Of a DNA stretch of 64,000 nt, positions 47,996 to 57,090 are shown in pieces. The stretch is from assembly GCF_040812395.1 (NCBI RefSeq), contig NZ_JBFNXH010000001.1, positions 434,001-498,000 on the forward strand, in the 5' to 3' direction. The stretch's first letter is position 1. Every line of letters begins with the position of its first letter. The notes beneath the pieces were generated by a model. It worked only from the letters and a program-made list of their open reading frames with translations. It did no database searches and was not told where the DNA came from. The translations under genes and the position numbers were made by a program. This stretch comes from Paenibacillus_E sp040812395 (GTDB lineage Bacteria > Bacillota > Bacilli > Paenibacillales > NBRC-103111).

Positions 47996-48009
47996 AAATA
48001 CAAATCATT

Positions 48010-48086
48010 TGGTTGCGGGGGCAGGATTTGAACCTGCGGCCTTCGGGTTATGAGCCCGACGAGCTACCGAGCTGCTCCACCCCGCG
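48010..48086 (-). tRNA. Initiator tRNA-fMet(CAT)
   Basis: 5' CGCGGGG with 3' CCCCGCAACCA shows the unpaired C1-A72 that marks initiator tRNA. GGG-CTCATAA-CCC anticodon stem has the three G-C pairs needed for initiation. CCA is encoded. Confidence 0.95.
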
Positions 48087-48176
48087 TCATTGGTTGCCGA
48101 TTACAGCGACAAAATTAAATATACACTAATAACGATTGTAAAGTCAAGCGTTAATTTTATGGCAGTTCAGGTAAAA

Positions 48177-48341
48177 TCAGGTGTTAAAACGCACACCGAA
48201 CCGGCCTTTTTTGGACTTATATACTTCCACTTCTTGCGGGCATTCATATCCGTAAATCCACCAATCTTCTTCCATCCGTTTCGCTAAACAGCCAGCTTGA
48301 AATTTGGAATCGTAAAGTTTAGCCCAATAAATCCAATGCAT
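48177..48341 (-). CDS. Small unrecognised protein (54 aa)
   Basis: A Trp/Tyr/Lys-rich protein (MHWIYWAKLYDSKFQ, EEDWWIYGYECP) with a CGGAGTGAG site before the ATG. No family recognised. It lies just upstream of the tRNA pair on the same strand. Confidence 0.55.
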   Translation of the reverse strand: MHWIYWAKLYDSKFQAGCLAKRMEEDWWIYGYECPQEVEVYKSKKGRFGVRFNT

Positions 48342-48526
48342 GTCACTCACTCCGTTTTTTTGTCATCGTTATTACTATCATACCCAAAAATGACCACGCT
48401 TATGAGGGTAATGATAATCGAATGCCGCCGTTTTAGAAAAAGCAGGAAAGCGGCATACTAAGGATAACCAAGTGCTGCAATTCCCTATTGAGTTGGCAAT
48501 GTTACGAAAATAATAGGAGGAATTCG

Positions 48527-49039
48527 ATGAACTGCGGAATCGCCATATTTCCATCCAAAGAAGTTCAAGATGCTGCGAATACGTATAGAAAACGTTATGA
48601 CCCTCACTATCATTTCATTCAACCACACCTTACAATCAGAGAAAATGATCAATGGGATAACCGACGGCTCGCATCCGCTGTAGAACGGTTGGAGGAAATT
48701 ACGAGATTTTATGCGCCTTTCGAGATCGTGTTTAATCGTTTTTCTTCATTTTTCCCTGTAACCAATGTTATTTATTTAGCTCTTGCAGATACGGATGCCA
48801 TGCTGAAGTTGCAGAAGGCTATTTGCTCTGAAGAATTAGCGGAAGCTGCGAAACCCTATTCCTACTATCCGCATTTGACAATCGGCCAAAAATTAGGCGA
48901 TGACGAGCTCCATGACATTTTGTCCCCACTTAAATTAACCACTGTCAATTTCCGTTCCCTAGTAGACCGGCTTCACCTCTTATATCAGACGGAAAATGGC
49001 GCATGGACCGCCTATCAAACGTTCCTGCTTAGAGGGTGA
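48527..49039 (+). CDS. YjcG-like 2H phosphoesterase family protein
   Basis: 170 residues with two HLTI (HxT/S) motifs at about residues 35 and 120 (PHLTIRE and PHLTIGQ), the signature of the 2H/ligT fold, matching Bacillus YjcG-type proteins (start MNCGIAIFPSKEVQDAAN). Such proteins act on 2',3'-cyclic or 2'-5' phosphates; the YjcG substrate is unknown. AGGAGG supports ATG 48527. Confidence 0.85.
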   Translation: MNCGIAIFPSKEVQDAANTYRKRYDPHYHFIQPHLTIRENDQWDNRRLASAVERLEEITRFYAPFEIVFNRFSSFFPVTNVIYLALADTDAMLKLQKAICSEELAEAAKPYSYYPHLTIGQKLGDDELHDILSPLKLTTVNFRSLVDRLHLLYQTENGAWTAYQTFLLRG

Positions 49040-49043
49040 AAAA

Positions 49044-49083
49044 AAGCCGCATGATGGCTCTTCACGAGCGTTTCATGCGGCTT
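49044..49083. terminator. Bidirectional terminator
   Basis: AAGCCGCATGA and TCATGCGGCTT stem between two convergent genes. Confidence 0.85.
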
Positions 49084-49088
49084 ACCTA

Positions 49089-50819
49089 TTATTGCTTCAA
49101 AGTAGTCAACAGACGTTTAACCGTTTCTCCGTTTTCCCCTGGGAATGTTTCATATATTTTTATGGTGAGCGGGTAATCCAGTTGTGAGGAGTTTGCATTC
49201 AAATCGATCGTATTGGTTCCGCTGTATATCCGACCTTCGCCTGACAACGATACCTTCGTGTTCCCAACCGGATTATTTTGTTTATCGAACAGCTCGATAA
49301 GCATCTTGTTGTTAAAGGCGTCTGCCGTTACTTGTTTATCAGGAGCAATGTCAAGATTCAGCTTGAGCTTGTAGTTATATGACATATTGGCTTGGATGAG
49401 AGCTGAAATCGACCAATCTTTGATCTTGATGTCGTACGGGTAGAGCTTGAGAGCATCGCTGGTAGGCTCATTTTTCTGAACAGGCACTTTCGCTGTTGCC
49501 AGCAGAGATTTATAAGCAGTGTCTCCACTAGCCTGATTGCTGTATAGATTCATTTTCAAGCCCTCTCCTGTTTCCGAGGAAGGCAACGCATAAGCATAGC
49601 TAACTACATAGGAAGCTTTAGGAACGACGCTGATCGCGGTTTTCGCCTGTCTGCTTCCCGCATAAGCGTATCCATCCTTACTAATAAGCTCAGTTTGAAT
49701 AGCAGGTATAGGAATCGGCCTGTCGCTGTTGTTCGTCATTTTGAACTTAGCTACTGCCGTGTTGAAGCCGTCATCTTCGTTCGACGTAATGTGCAGTTCC
49801 TCCAGCGAAATATCCACGTTTGTCGGCACGTATTTATTCGTAGAATCCAGTTTCACTGGTGTTCCAAGCTTATAGTCTGGAGCAGGAATCACGCCCAGCG
49901 TCACTGCGCCAGTAGGGAGCAGGATGTTGACCCGGCCAACCCGATACGCATCTTCCCCATTCGCTGTAGCGAATTTTTCCGGTGTAACGACATTCAGACT
50001 TGAGAATTCAGTGTCCAGATCAGAAGGAATTACAACGTGCACAAATTTTTTCTCGCCTGGATCCAGTGTGACAGATGCTTCTGCGCGGTTGCCGGAATAT
50101 ACGGAACTCTCAGTTTTTCCGTCGATACCGAAGCTAGGAACAGTTTGGCGTTCTGTAGTTGGATTTAGCGCTTGAATCTGTACGACCGTCGATACCCCTT
50201 TTGCTGTGATTTCCTTATGAATATCTACGGGAACAAACTGAATCGGGGAATGCAGAGATGGCAGCGCGAAAGGCTCACCCCACTTCAATATGGACGACTG
50301 ATTCGTAATTGTGCTGTTGCTTCCATTCCAAACCATGCTAGAATCCGCTGCAACGGTCAGCAATGTTGTTTCTTTTTTCGGATATACTTCCAAATCCACA
50401 TCAACAAAACTAATTTCTGAGAGAGCTGCATCATCGCTACGATCAACGGTGGACAGGTAGCTCAGCTCTTGTTGGCTTTTGGGTTGAATCGACTTTGGAT
50501 TTTTGCTGCTTGGCTCCAGGGTGTACTCTACACCGTCTGCCATGCGAACACGCAGTTCATAATCGGGCACCCTCGTTACTTTACCGCTCGTATTTTTGAT
50601 TCGGATGACGGCGCCGAGCTTTGTTTTATCCGAGTCATGTTCATTCAGAATGCTTTTGATCTCTACATCAATCGCATCCTTCAAATTGTAGCTGGCAACC
50701 GCAGCTGCGGTACTCACCGTGCTGGGTACTTCAGCGGCCCAAGCCGGCAAAGATGCTGTCGTAAAAAGCGCAGCGGTTAGTGCGATCGTCGTTAACGTCT
50801 TTTTCATAGTCTTGTTCAC
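49089..50819 (-). CDS. Large secreted protein of the RND efflux operon (576 aa)
   Basis: A signal peptide (1-28, ending AWA) is followed by repeated immunoglobulin-like beta domains; no enzyme motif is visible (AVIRIKNTSGKVTRVPDYEL, KFKMTNNSDRPIPIP type repeats). It lies downstream of the membrane fusion protein and pump genes in one operon, so it may be an extracellular partner or envelope protein of the pump in this Gram-positive host. Function unknown. Confidence 0.6.
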   Translation of the reverse strand: MNKTMKKTLTTIALTAALFTTASLPAWAAEVPSTVSTAAAVASYNLKDAIDVEIKSILNEHDSDKTKLGAVIRIKNTSGKVTRVPDYELRVRMADGVEYTLEPSSKNPKSIQPKSQQELSYLSTVDRSDDAALSEISFVDVDLEVYPKKETTLLTVAADSSMVWNGSNSTITNQSSILKWGEPFALPSLHSPIQFVPVDIHKEITAKGVSTVVQIQALNPTTERQTVPSFGIDGKTESSVYSGNRAEASVTLDPGEKKFVHVVIPSDLDTEFSSLNVVTPEKFATANGEDAYRVGRVNILLPTGAVTLGVIPAPDYKLGTPVKLDSTNKYVPTNVDISLEELHITSNEDDGFNTAVAKFKMTNNSDRPIPIPAIQTELISKDGYAYAGSRQAKTAISVVPKASYVVSYAYALPSSETGEGLKMNLYSNQASGDTAYKSLLATAKVPVQKNEPTSDALKLYPYDIKIKDWSISALIQANMSYNYKLKLNLDIAPDKQVTADAFNNKMLIELFDKQNNPVGNTKVSLSGEGRIYSGTNTIDLNANSSQLDYPLTIKIYETFPGENGETVKRLLTTLKQ

Positions 50820-50848
50820 GTGGTTCTCCTCCTAAGATTTACTGCGCT

Positions 50849-52105
50849 TTAGTTAGCTATCTTCACCTTATCTTGATCTTTGAGTTGATGTTGACCGGAA
50901 ATAACAAGGATTTCGCCTTCTTTAACCCCGGAAATAATTTCCTGACTCGTTTCATTGAGGCGGCCTAATTCTACCTTGCGTTTCTGTGCCGTATCGCCAT
51001 TCAGAATATACACGTAGGAATCGCCACCCTCACGGACGATGCTTAACGAAGGAACAACAGGAACAACTTGCTCATCTTCTTTCGTTAATTGGATTTGAGC
51101 TTTAGAACCCGGTTTGAGTTTGCCATCCGGATTATCAACCGATAATTCCAAATCATAGGCATTGGTTTTTCCATTGATGACATCGGAAAGATACGCGATT
51201 TTTGCCGAGGCTTTTTCCGTTACTCCAGGAATATAGAAAATGAGTTCAGTTTTGCCTCTGACAAGATTAGCTGCTGTTTCCGTGAGCTGGGATTTAATTT
51301 TTATTAGATTGGTTTGCTGGACCTCACCGACTCTAACGCCTGGGGCAACCGTCTGTCCCGCTTCGATCGTCAGATCCGTTAAAATGCCTGATGCCGGAGC
51401 TTTCACTTCAAGATTGCTAAGTGTTCTTTCAATACTGCGGCTGCTGACTTGTGCGGATTCATAAGCTGTCTCTGCTTGAGAAAGGGAGTTGGTATCTTGC
51501 ATTGCTTTAAGTTTTCTGCGTGCGCTATCCAAATCCTTCTTTGTATTGTTCAAATTTGTTTCGGCTTGTTCGAGCTGACTTTTGGTAACAAGGCCTTGAT
51601 CGTAATCATTGCGAGCTTTATTATATATCTTCTCTAGATCACTTACTGCCGTCTCCAATTTAGACACGCCGTCTTTAGCATCCGCGATCCCATTTGCCAC
51701 ATTTTGTTTAGCAGACGAGAGACCCTCTTGCGCCCCTTTTAAACTTACTGCATTCAAATCTTTCTGGATCAACGTATCCGTTGGATCCAAACGGAAGAGA
51801 ACATCGCCCTTCTCTACCTTCTCGCCGCGTTTTTTCACGATTTCGATGACTTCTCCGCTGCTTTTGGTTACAACATCTAGCTGTACGGAAGACACAACAT
51901 CTCCGACTTGCTCAATCGGCTCACCAATTTTCAATTTCTTGATTGGAGCTGATTTTACCGTTTTTTCTTGCTGCTGTGCAGCTGATGGCGTGCCCGTAGG
52001 ACTTGCAGCGGGAGCTGCGGAACAACCAGCGGCGATCGCCGCGCTCAACGCGACGATACCGAATAATTTGACACTTTGTTTAACCGTAAGCAACTGACGT
52101 TTCAT
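50849..52105 (-). CDS. RND/ABC efflux membrane-fusion lipoprotein
   Basis: 418 residues with a lipobox (SAAIAAGCSAA), a first lipoyl half (VSSVQLDVVTKSSGEVIEIV), long hairpin coiled coil (about 140-230) and second lipoyl half (VKAPASGILTDLTIEAGQTV), then beta-barrel and C-terminal domains. It connects to the RND permease encoded immediately upstream. Confidence 0.9.
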   Translation of the reverse strand: MKRQLLTVKQSVKLFGIVALSAAIAAGCSAAPAASPTGTPSAAQQQEKTVKSAPIKKLKIGEPIEQVGDVVSSVQLDVVTKSSGEVIEIVKKRGEKVEKGDVLFRLDPTDTLIQKDLNAVSLKGAQEGLSSAKQNVANGIADAKDGVSKLETAVSDLEKIYNKARNDYDQGLVTKSQLEQAETNLNNTKKDLDSARRKLKAMQDTNSLSQAETAYESAQVSSRSIERTLSNLEVKAPASGILTDLTIEAGQTVAPGVRVGEVQQTNLIKIKSQLTETAANLVRGKTELIFYIPGVTEKASAKIAYLSDVINGKTNAYDLELSVDNPDGKLKPGSKAQIQLTKEDEQVVPVVPSLSIVREGGDSYVYILNGDTAQKRKVELGRLNETSQEIISGVKEGEILVISGQHQLKDQDKVKIAN

Positions 52106-52164
52106 GTTCGATTTCTCCTTTTCCCCTGTTCAGCTTAGAGTTTTCTTGGTACTGGATTTCACCC

Positions 52165-55100
52165 TCAGTGAGTAGCTGTTGCTGTTGGCTCCGATGGACT
52201 GACGTCCGATTTTCCTTTTAACTTGGATAAACGGGCTTCGCTTTTCTTGAATAAGATTTCATACATGATTGGGACAATAACGAGCGTTAACAGCGTTGAA
52301 GTCGTAAGACCGCCAATAACGACAACAGCCAAGCCTTTGGAGATGACCGTACCTTTCGATAATCCAAGACCTAAGGGCAATAGTGCAATAATCGTAGCTC
52401 CTGCAGTCATGATAATAGGTCTGATCCTTGTCATTCCTGCTTCCACAAGCGCATCGCGAATCGAGTAATTATGCTCTCTAAGCTGCTGTACGCGGTCTAC
52501 AAGTACGATAGCATTCGTTACGACAATACCAATCAACATGAGGAAACCGATCAGAGAAGTGATATTCACAGATTCACCAGTCAATATTAATCCCAAGAGC
52601 CCTCCTATCGCGGCCAGAGGCAGGGAGAACAGAATCGCTAATGGCGCTTTGGCATTTCCGAAAGCAATAACCATGACCATGTACACAATGAATACCGAAG
52701 CAATGATGGCTAAGAACATTTCATTAAAGCTCTTTTTAATATCGTCGGACACACCTTTTACTTCACGTGTAATCCCTGATGGGAGCTCCAGTTTGGCTAG
52801 TTCGGCAGACACTTTTGCACTGACGCCGCCCTTATCCGGACTATCGATTTTCGCGCTAACGTTTAGCACTTGTGATTGGTCTTCACGTGAAATGGTGTTT
52901 GGTGCTTCGATTTGATTCACTTTGGCTACTTCGTTTAATTGAACCGTCTGCCCCGAAGGTGTCTTTACCAAGAATTGACCCATTTTATCCACAGAATTTT
53001 TGTAAACTGGATTCAGCATCACTTTCGTGACATAGGTTACGTTATCAAATTTCAAATCGCCCAGCTTTTCTTCTGCAATCCAGCTATTGACGGTTTGCAG
53101 AATTTGGCCTGCCGACAACCCGTACAACCTTGCTTTGTTCTGATCGACAATGATTTCGACTTCAGTCTTGGAATCGCTCAAGCTGTCTTTAACATCGCTC
53201 AGTTCGGGAAATTCTTTTAACTTTTCTTTAATCATTAAAGCTGCCTGCTGGAGAAAGAGTTGGTCGTCTCCTTTCAGTGAATAAGAGAAATCCGAGCCGC
53301 CGGAATCTGGAGGACCGCCGGTAAACAATTCGATTTCTACATCCGAACCTTTTGGAAGCTGCTGCAACATGTCTGCTTTGTATGTTTTGATCGCTTCTTT
53401 CGAATTCGTCGCCTTACTTAACTCAAAGAACAATGACGCTCTATAGGCATATCTATCCTCACTTTGATTATATCCAACCAGTGATTCAACGTATTTGAAC
53501 GAAGGTTGGCCCGTTTTGTCTTTATAGGATTTTAGAATCCCTTCAATTTCCTTTACTTTTTCACTCATCATATCCATGGACGTTTCCCTTGGCATTTTAA
53601 TGCCAATACTCCCTTGCAGAACCGTTTCACTATCAGGCATTAAAGATACGGCAAGATTAGGAATTGTTACACCGATGGAAAGCAGGAGCACGCCACCTGC
53701 TATCAATAATGTTTTGATTCGATTATTAAGTGACCACACAAGTGCTTTCTTATACCGCATCCCCATAGGACCTACATGATTCTCATCATGTTGTGTGGCC
53801 TTCTTGCCGCTAAGAACCAGGAGCTTGGCAAGCATTGGTATTACAGTTAAGGCTACTATTAAGGAAGACATTAACGCCACGACAAGTGTGATGGCGAACG
53901 GACGGAATACTTCGCCAATAATCCCGCTGACAAATCCAATTGGTCCGAATACGCCTACAGTTGTAATGGTTGAAGACGTAATTGCACTGGATACTTGCTC
54001 GGTAGCTAATTTAATAACGGATTCATTCCGTTCTTGGGCTTTTTGCAGTTGACTGTAAATATTCTCAATAACAACGATACTATCGTCCACAACCCGACCG
54101 ACTGCAATGGCCATCCCTCCGAGTGTCATGATGTTAAGAGAGATGCCCAGCGGCCCCATAACCAATAGCGTTACTAGAATGGATAAAGGAATAGACACGA
54201 GTACGATTAACGTCATCCGTATATTTCTTAAGAAGATCAGTATCATTAAGGAAGCAAGAACAGCACCCAACCCACCTTCTTGCACCATACCGTGAATGGA
54301 TTGTTTAATATCAACTGCGCTGTTGTAAACAATCTGGAATTTCACGCCTCTTAGCGTTTTTCCCCAGTCATTCATAAGCTTATCGGCTGCATCAGCAAAT
54401 TCTACAGCATTAGCCGCTTTCGTTTTATATAGAAGAACACCGATTGCCGGCTTGCCATCAAGTCTAGCTATAAACTTTGACTCGCTGATTGCCTCTACTT
54501 TAGCAATTTGTTTTAGCTGAAGTGTAACGCCTGTTTTCGTTGTAATCGTCAAATTTTCCAAGTTGTAAATAGTGTTGAACTCACCTTTTATCCGAACCAT
54601 TTGTGTGTTTCCGTTAAAATCCACATTGCCGGCAGGGCTTGATACGAGGGAGGATTTAATGAGATCCGTTACTTCCCCTGGCGATAAATTGTAGTTGCTA
54701 AGTGCCGGCGCATCCAACTTAATTGTCAGCGTTGCTTCCTGATTACCTACTGAATCTACATGGTCAATACCTTTCAAACTGTTGAAACCAGGCAGAATCG
54801 TGTCCTTGTAAGATTTATCAAGCTCTACTTGATTCATGCCTTCATCGCCATATACGGCCAGAAAATAGACCGGAGAGGAAGCAAATCCATCTGTTAATAC
54901 TTTTGGCTTCTCTACACCTTCTGGAAGCTTAACGTTGGAGATCAGACTCTCCACGTCTTTTTTTACATCTTCAGGCTTCTTGTCTTGGTTTAATACTAGA
55001 ATAACCTGAGAGTGATTGTCCTGCGAGTCAGATTTCAGCGTCTTCAATCCATCCAGACCAGCTACAGCTTTCTCCAATGGCTTCGTTACGTCATCAAGCA

Positions 55101-55281
55101 CATCCTTCGGAGGTGCAATGTACGTAGTGCTGATCGCAACGACCGGAAATGTAATATCCGGCATACTTTCTACCTTGAGTGATGTCGCTGAGAAAGTACC
55201 ACCAACGACTAGCAACAGCATAATAATGAATACTGCAGCTATGTTTTTCATCGAAAAATTCGTAAATTGTTTCATCATCAC
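52165..55281 (-). CDS. RND-family efflux permease (AcrB/SwrC type)
   Basis: 1,038 residues with 12 membrane helices in the RND order: helix 1 at the start, a large loop (about 40-330), helices 2-6 with the proton-relay segment AIAVGRVVDDSIVVIENI, a second large loop, helices 8-12 (LIGFLMLIGIVVTNAIVLVD). It is driven by proton motive force and exports lipophilic drugs or surfactin-like lipopeptides in Bacillus relatives. First gene of the three-gene operon. Confidence 0.92.
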   Translation of the reverse strand: MMMKQFTNFSMKNIAAVFIIMLLLVVGGTFSATSLKVESMPDITFPVVAISTTYIAPPKDVLDDVTKPLEKAVAGLDGLKTLKSDSQDNHSQVILVLNQDKKPEDVKKDVESLISNVKLPEGVEKPKVLTDGFASSPVYFLAVYGDEGMNQVELDKSYKDTILPGFNSLKGIDHVDSVGNQEATLTIKLDAPALSNYNLSPGEVTDLIKSSLVSSPAGNVDFNGNTQMVRIKGEFNTIYNLENLTITTKTGVTLQLKQIAKVEAISESKFIARLDGKPAIGVLLYKTKAANAVEFADAADKLMNDWGKTLRGVKFQIVYNSAVDIKQSIHGMVQEGGLGAVLASLMILIFLRNIRMTLIVLVSIPLSILVTLLVMGPLGISLNIMTLGGMAIAVGRVVDDSIVVIENIYSQLQKAQERNESVIKLATEQVSSAITSSTITTVGVFGPIGFVSGIIGEVFRPFAITLVVALMSSLIVALTVIPMLAKLLVLSGKKATQHDENHVGPMGMRYKKALVWSLNNRIKTLLIAGGVLLLSIGVTIPNLAVSLMPDSETVLQGSIGIKMPRETSMDMMSEKVKEIEGILKSYKDKTGQPSFKYVESLVGYNQSEDRYAYRASLFFELSKATNSKEAIKTYKADMLQQLPKGSDVEIELFTGGPPDSGGSDFSYSLKGDDQLFLQQAALMIKEKLKEFPELSDVKDSLSDSKTEVEIIVDQNKARLYGLSAGQILQTVNSWIAEEKLGDLKFDNVTYVTKVMLNPVYKNSVDKMGQFLVKTPSGQTVQLNEVAKVNQIEAPNTISREDQSQVLNVSAKIDSPDKGGVSAKVSAELAKLELPSGITREVKGVSDDIKKSFNEMFLAIIASVFIVYMVMVIAFGNAKAPLAILFSLPLAAIGGLLGLILTGESVNITSLIGFLMLIGIVVTNAIVLVDRVQQLREHNYSIRDALVEAGMTRIRPIIMTAGATIIALLPLGLGLSKGTVISKGLAVVVIGGLTTSTLLTLVIVPIMYEILFKKSEARLSKLKGKSDVSPSEPTATATH

Positions 55282-55611
55282 TTCTCCCCTATCACCAGCT
55301 TCGTTTCCAGTAAATCCCTGATTCGTACTTATTCATCATAAACGTTATTTCTTAACAAAACATAAACTAAAAACGAAATTTTTATGTTTTTTCTAGTTCT
55401 CTCTTGACTCTCTTTCCCATCCACACTCCTTACTTTGGAATTTCCAATATCATCCTGGCTTCATTATATATGCGCAATTCTTCAAAAACAGGTGAATTAA
55501 GTCATATTTCTAGTCATATATTCAGTCATGCCTTTTCTCTTATGGCTGTGACTTCATGTGACTTCACGCAAAATCAACTGGCAGTTTTAATACGAATGGC
55601 AATTGTCATAT
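55282..55611. other. Intergenic region between RND operon and lanthipeptide operon
   Basis: About 330 bases, A/T-rich, holding the RND promoter (not clearly resolved; TATGAT near 55338 in minus sense is a candidate -10). No gene is supported. Confidence 0.4.
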
Positions 55612-55665
55612 AAAAAAATGAAATCCGCACCAGTATCCGGAAGCATCCCGGTCTGTTACGGATTT
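55612..55665 (-). terminator. Lanthipeptide operon terminator
   Basis: AAATCCG (55621-55627) pairs with CGGATTT (55658-55664) around an inner CCGG stem. In minus sense TTTTTTTA follows. It ends the lan operon after lanC. Confidence 0.8.
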
Positions 55666-55710
55666 AACCAAAGCAAATAGGCCAACGTGTTTGTAAATAC
55701 CTTTGGTTTG

Positions 55711-57090
55711 TTATCGAATAAGAAAAACGGCATCCCAATCAGGTTCTTCATTTCCCAATAATGATGCCAGAACCAATGCAGTCCCGGCTGCGCCATTTAA
55801 TAAGCCGGCTTGATTCGTTTTACGAAGATATCCTTTGGACTGATCATAGTCATAATATCCAAACATCGAATCTGGTTCATACAGTTTCAACACTTCATCA
55901 ACAAGACGATCTCTCAAATTTCCAAATTCATCGACGCCAGTATCCGAGTACATCCTTTGTACGGTATGAAGCAATCCGCTCAACCCATGGCAAAACGTCC
56001 CTGAATACAGGCCCCATTTTTCTCTCGGCCGATTGGAAATACCCAAGTATCCGTCAACGGCAACTTGCGCATAGGTATCATTTTGTACCGCTTTACCGGC
56101 TAACCATAATGACCGTGCAACACCCGGGGTTCCATAACACCACGATTCCTGATTTTCGCCTACTGAATTAGCATCAAGACTACCCGAAGCCCAAACTTCA
56201 TAAGGAAGCCGTTTCGGCCAAATCAACCCGTATGAATCTGTTGATTTCCATTCACAGACCCAATCCGCCAATCGCCGAATATCTTCTTCCATAGATGGAT
56301 ATTCCATACCATGAAGCTTCGACAGACTCAAAAATGACAGAGGCCCGGTAATCCCGTGGGACATGCCTACATTAAAATTCCCGTTAGGATATATGACTTT
56401 TTCGTGCGAAAGAAATTGGTTTTTCGAAGACACATACCACGCTGGAACCTTTTGGCCATTCAAATCTATCGTCCCGGACATTTGATGAAAAAACTCGGCA
56501 ATTTCTTGCCAAACCGACTTCATCCTCGCATTGTCAGGAAACAGCAATACGGCGCGGCCAATACCGGCCAGCCCTTCCATTACATCATATTGGCTCATTT
56601 GCAAATCATCCAGCCATCGGCCTCGCATTTGATCGAAAGTGACCTGTAGCGAGTCCGCCATTAAGTTGGTTAGCGTATCCGTCATGGTTTGATAGCGTGT
56701 ACCGTTTCTGGAGAGGGAGCGAATAGCTACTAATATACCGGAAAGACCGCTCCAAACAGACATGGAGTAGACGCCTTTTTCTTCTAATGTTTTCTGAATA
56801 AGCTGCAAATAACGATGCCCGACGTAATCCCAACCGCCTTCGGGGTAAAGTCGGTCCATCTGACCGAGCAGCAAGCAAATACCGGAAAAACCCATCGCAA
56901 GATTTAAATCTTCCCATGAGCTGATGTGTTTCCCATCCAATTCTTCTTGATGTTCTTGCAGCATAAGTGTACGAACATGCTCAGGATCTTTATACCTCTC
57001 GGCAATATTCATAATCACCGGAATTATTTTCGTGCGTGCTTGCGGTGATACCGATTTCCAATGCCTGTCTATACAATATTCTGTATTCAT
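55711..57090 (-). CDS. lanC: LanC lanthionine cyclase
   Basis: 459 residues, a LanC alpha/alpha barrel. Zinc ligands are visible in SWCYGTPGVARSLWLAG (Cys) and GTFCHGLSGLLHTV (Cys-His), plus GFSGICLLLG and WSGLSGILVAI near the start and NQAGLLNGAAGTALVL at the end. It adds Cys thiols to dehydroalanine/dehydrobutyrine to make thioether rings. It follows lanT with one base between. Slightly longer than NisC (about 418). Confidence 0.93.
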   Translation of the reverse strand: MNTEYCIDRHWKSVSPQARTKIIPVIMNIAERYKDPEHVRTLMLQEHQEELDGKHISSWEDLNLAMGFSGICLLLGQMDRLYPEGGWDYVGHRYLQLIQKTLEEKGVYSMSVWSGLSGILVAIRSLSRNGTRYQTMTDTLTNLMADSLQVTFDQMRGRWLDDLQMSQYDVMEGLAGIGRAVLLFPDNARMKSVWQEIAEFFHQMSGTIDLNGQKVPAWYVSSKNQFLSHEKVIYPNGNFNVGMSHGITGPLSFLSLSKLHGMEYPSMEEDIRRLADWVCEWKSTDSYGLIWPKRLPYEVWASGSLDANSVGENQESWCYGTPGVARSLWLAGKAVQNDTYAQVAVDGYLGISNRPREKWGLYSGTFCHGLSGLLHTVQRMYSDTGVDEFGNLRDRLVDEVLKLYEPDSMFGYYDYDQSKGYLRKTNQAGLLNGAAGTALVLASLLGNEEPDWDAVFLIR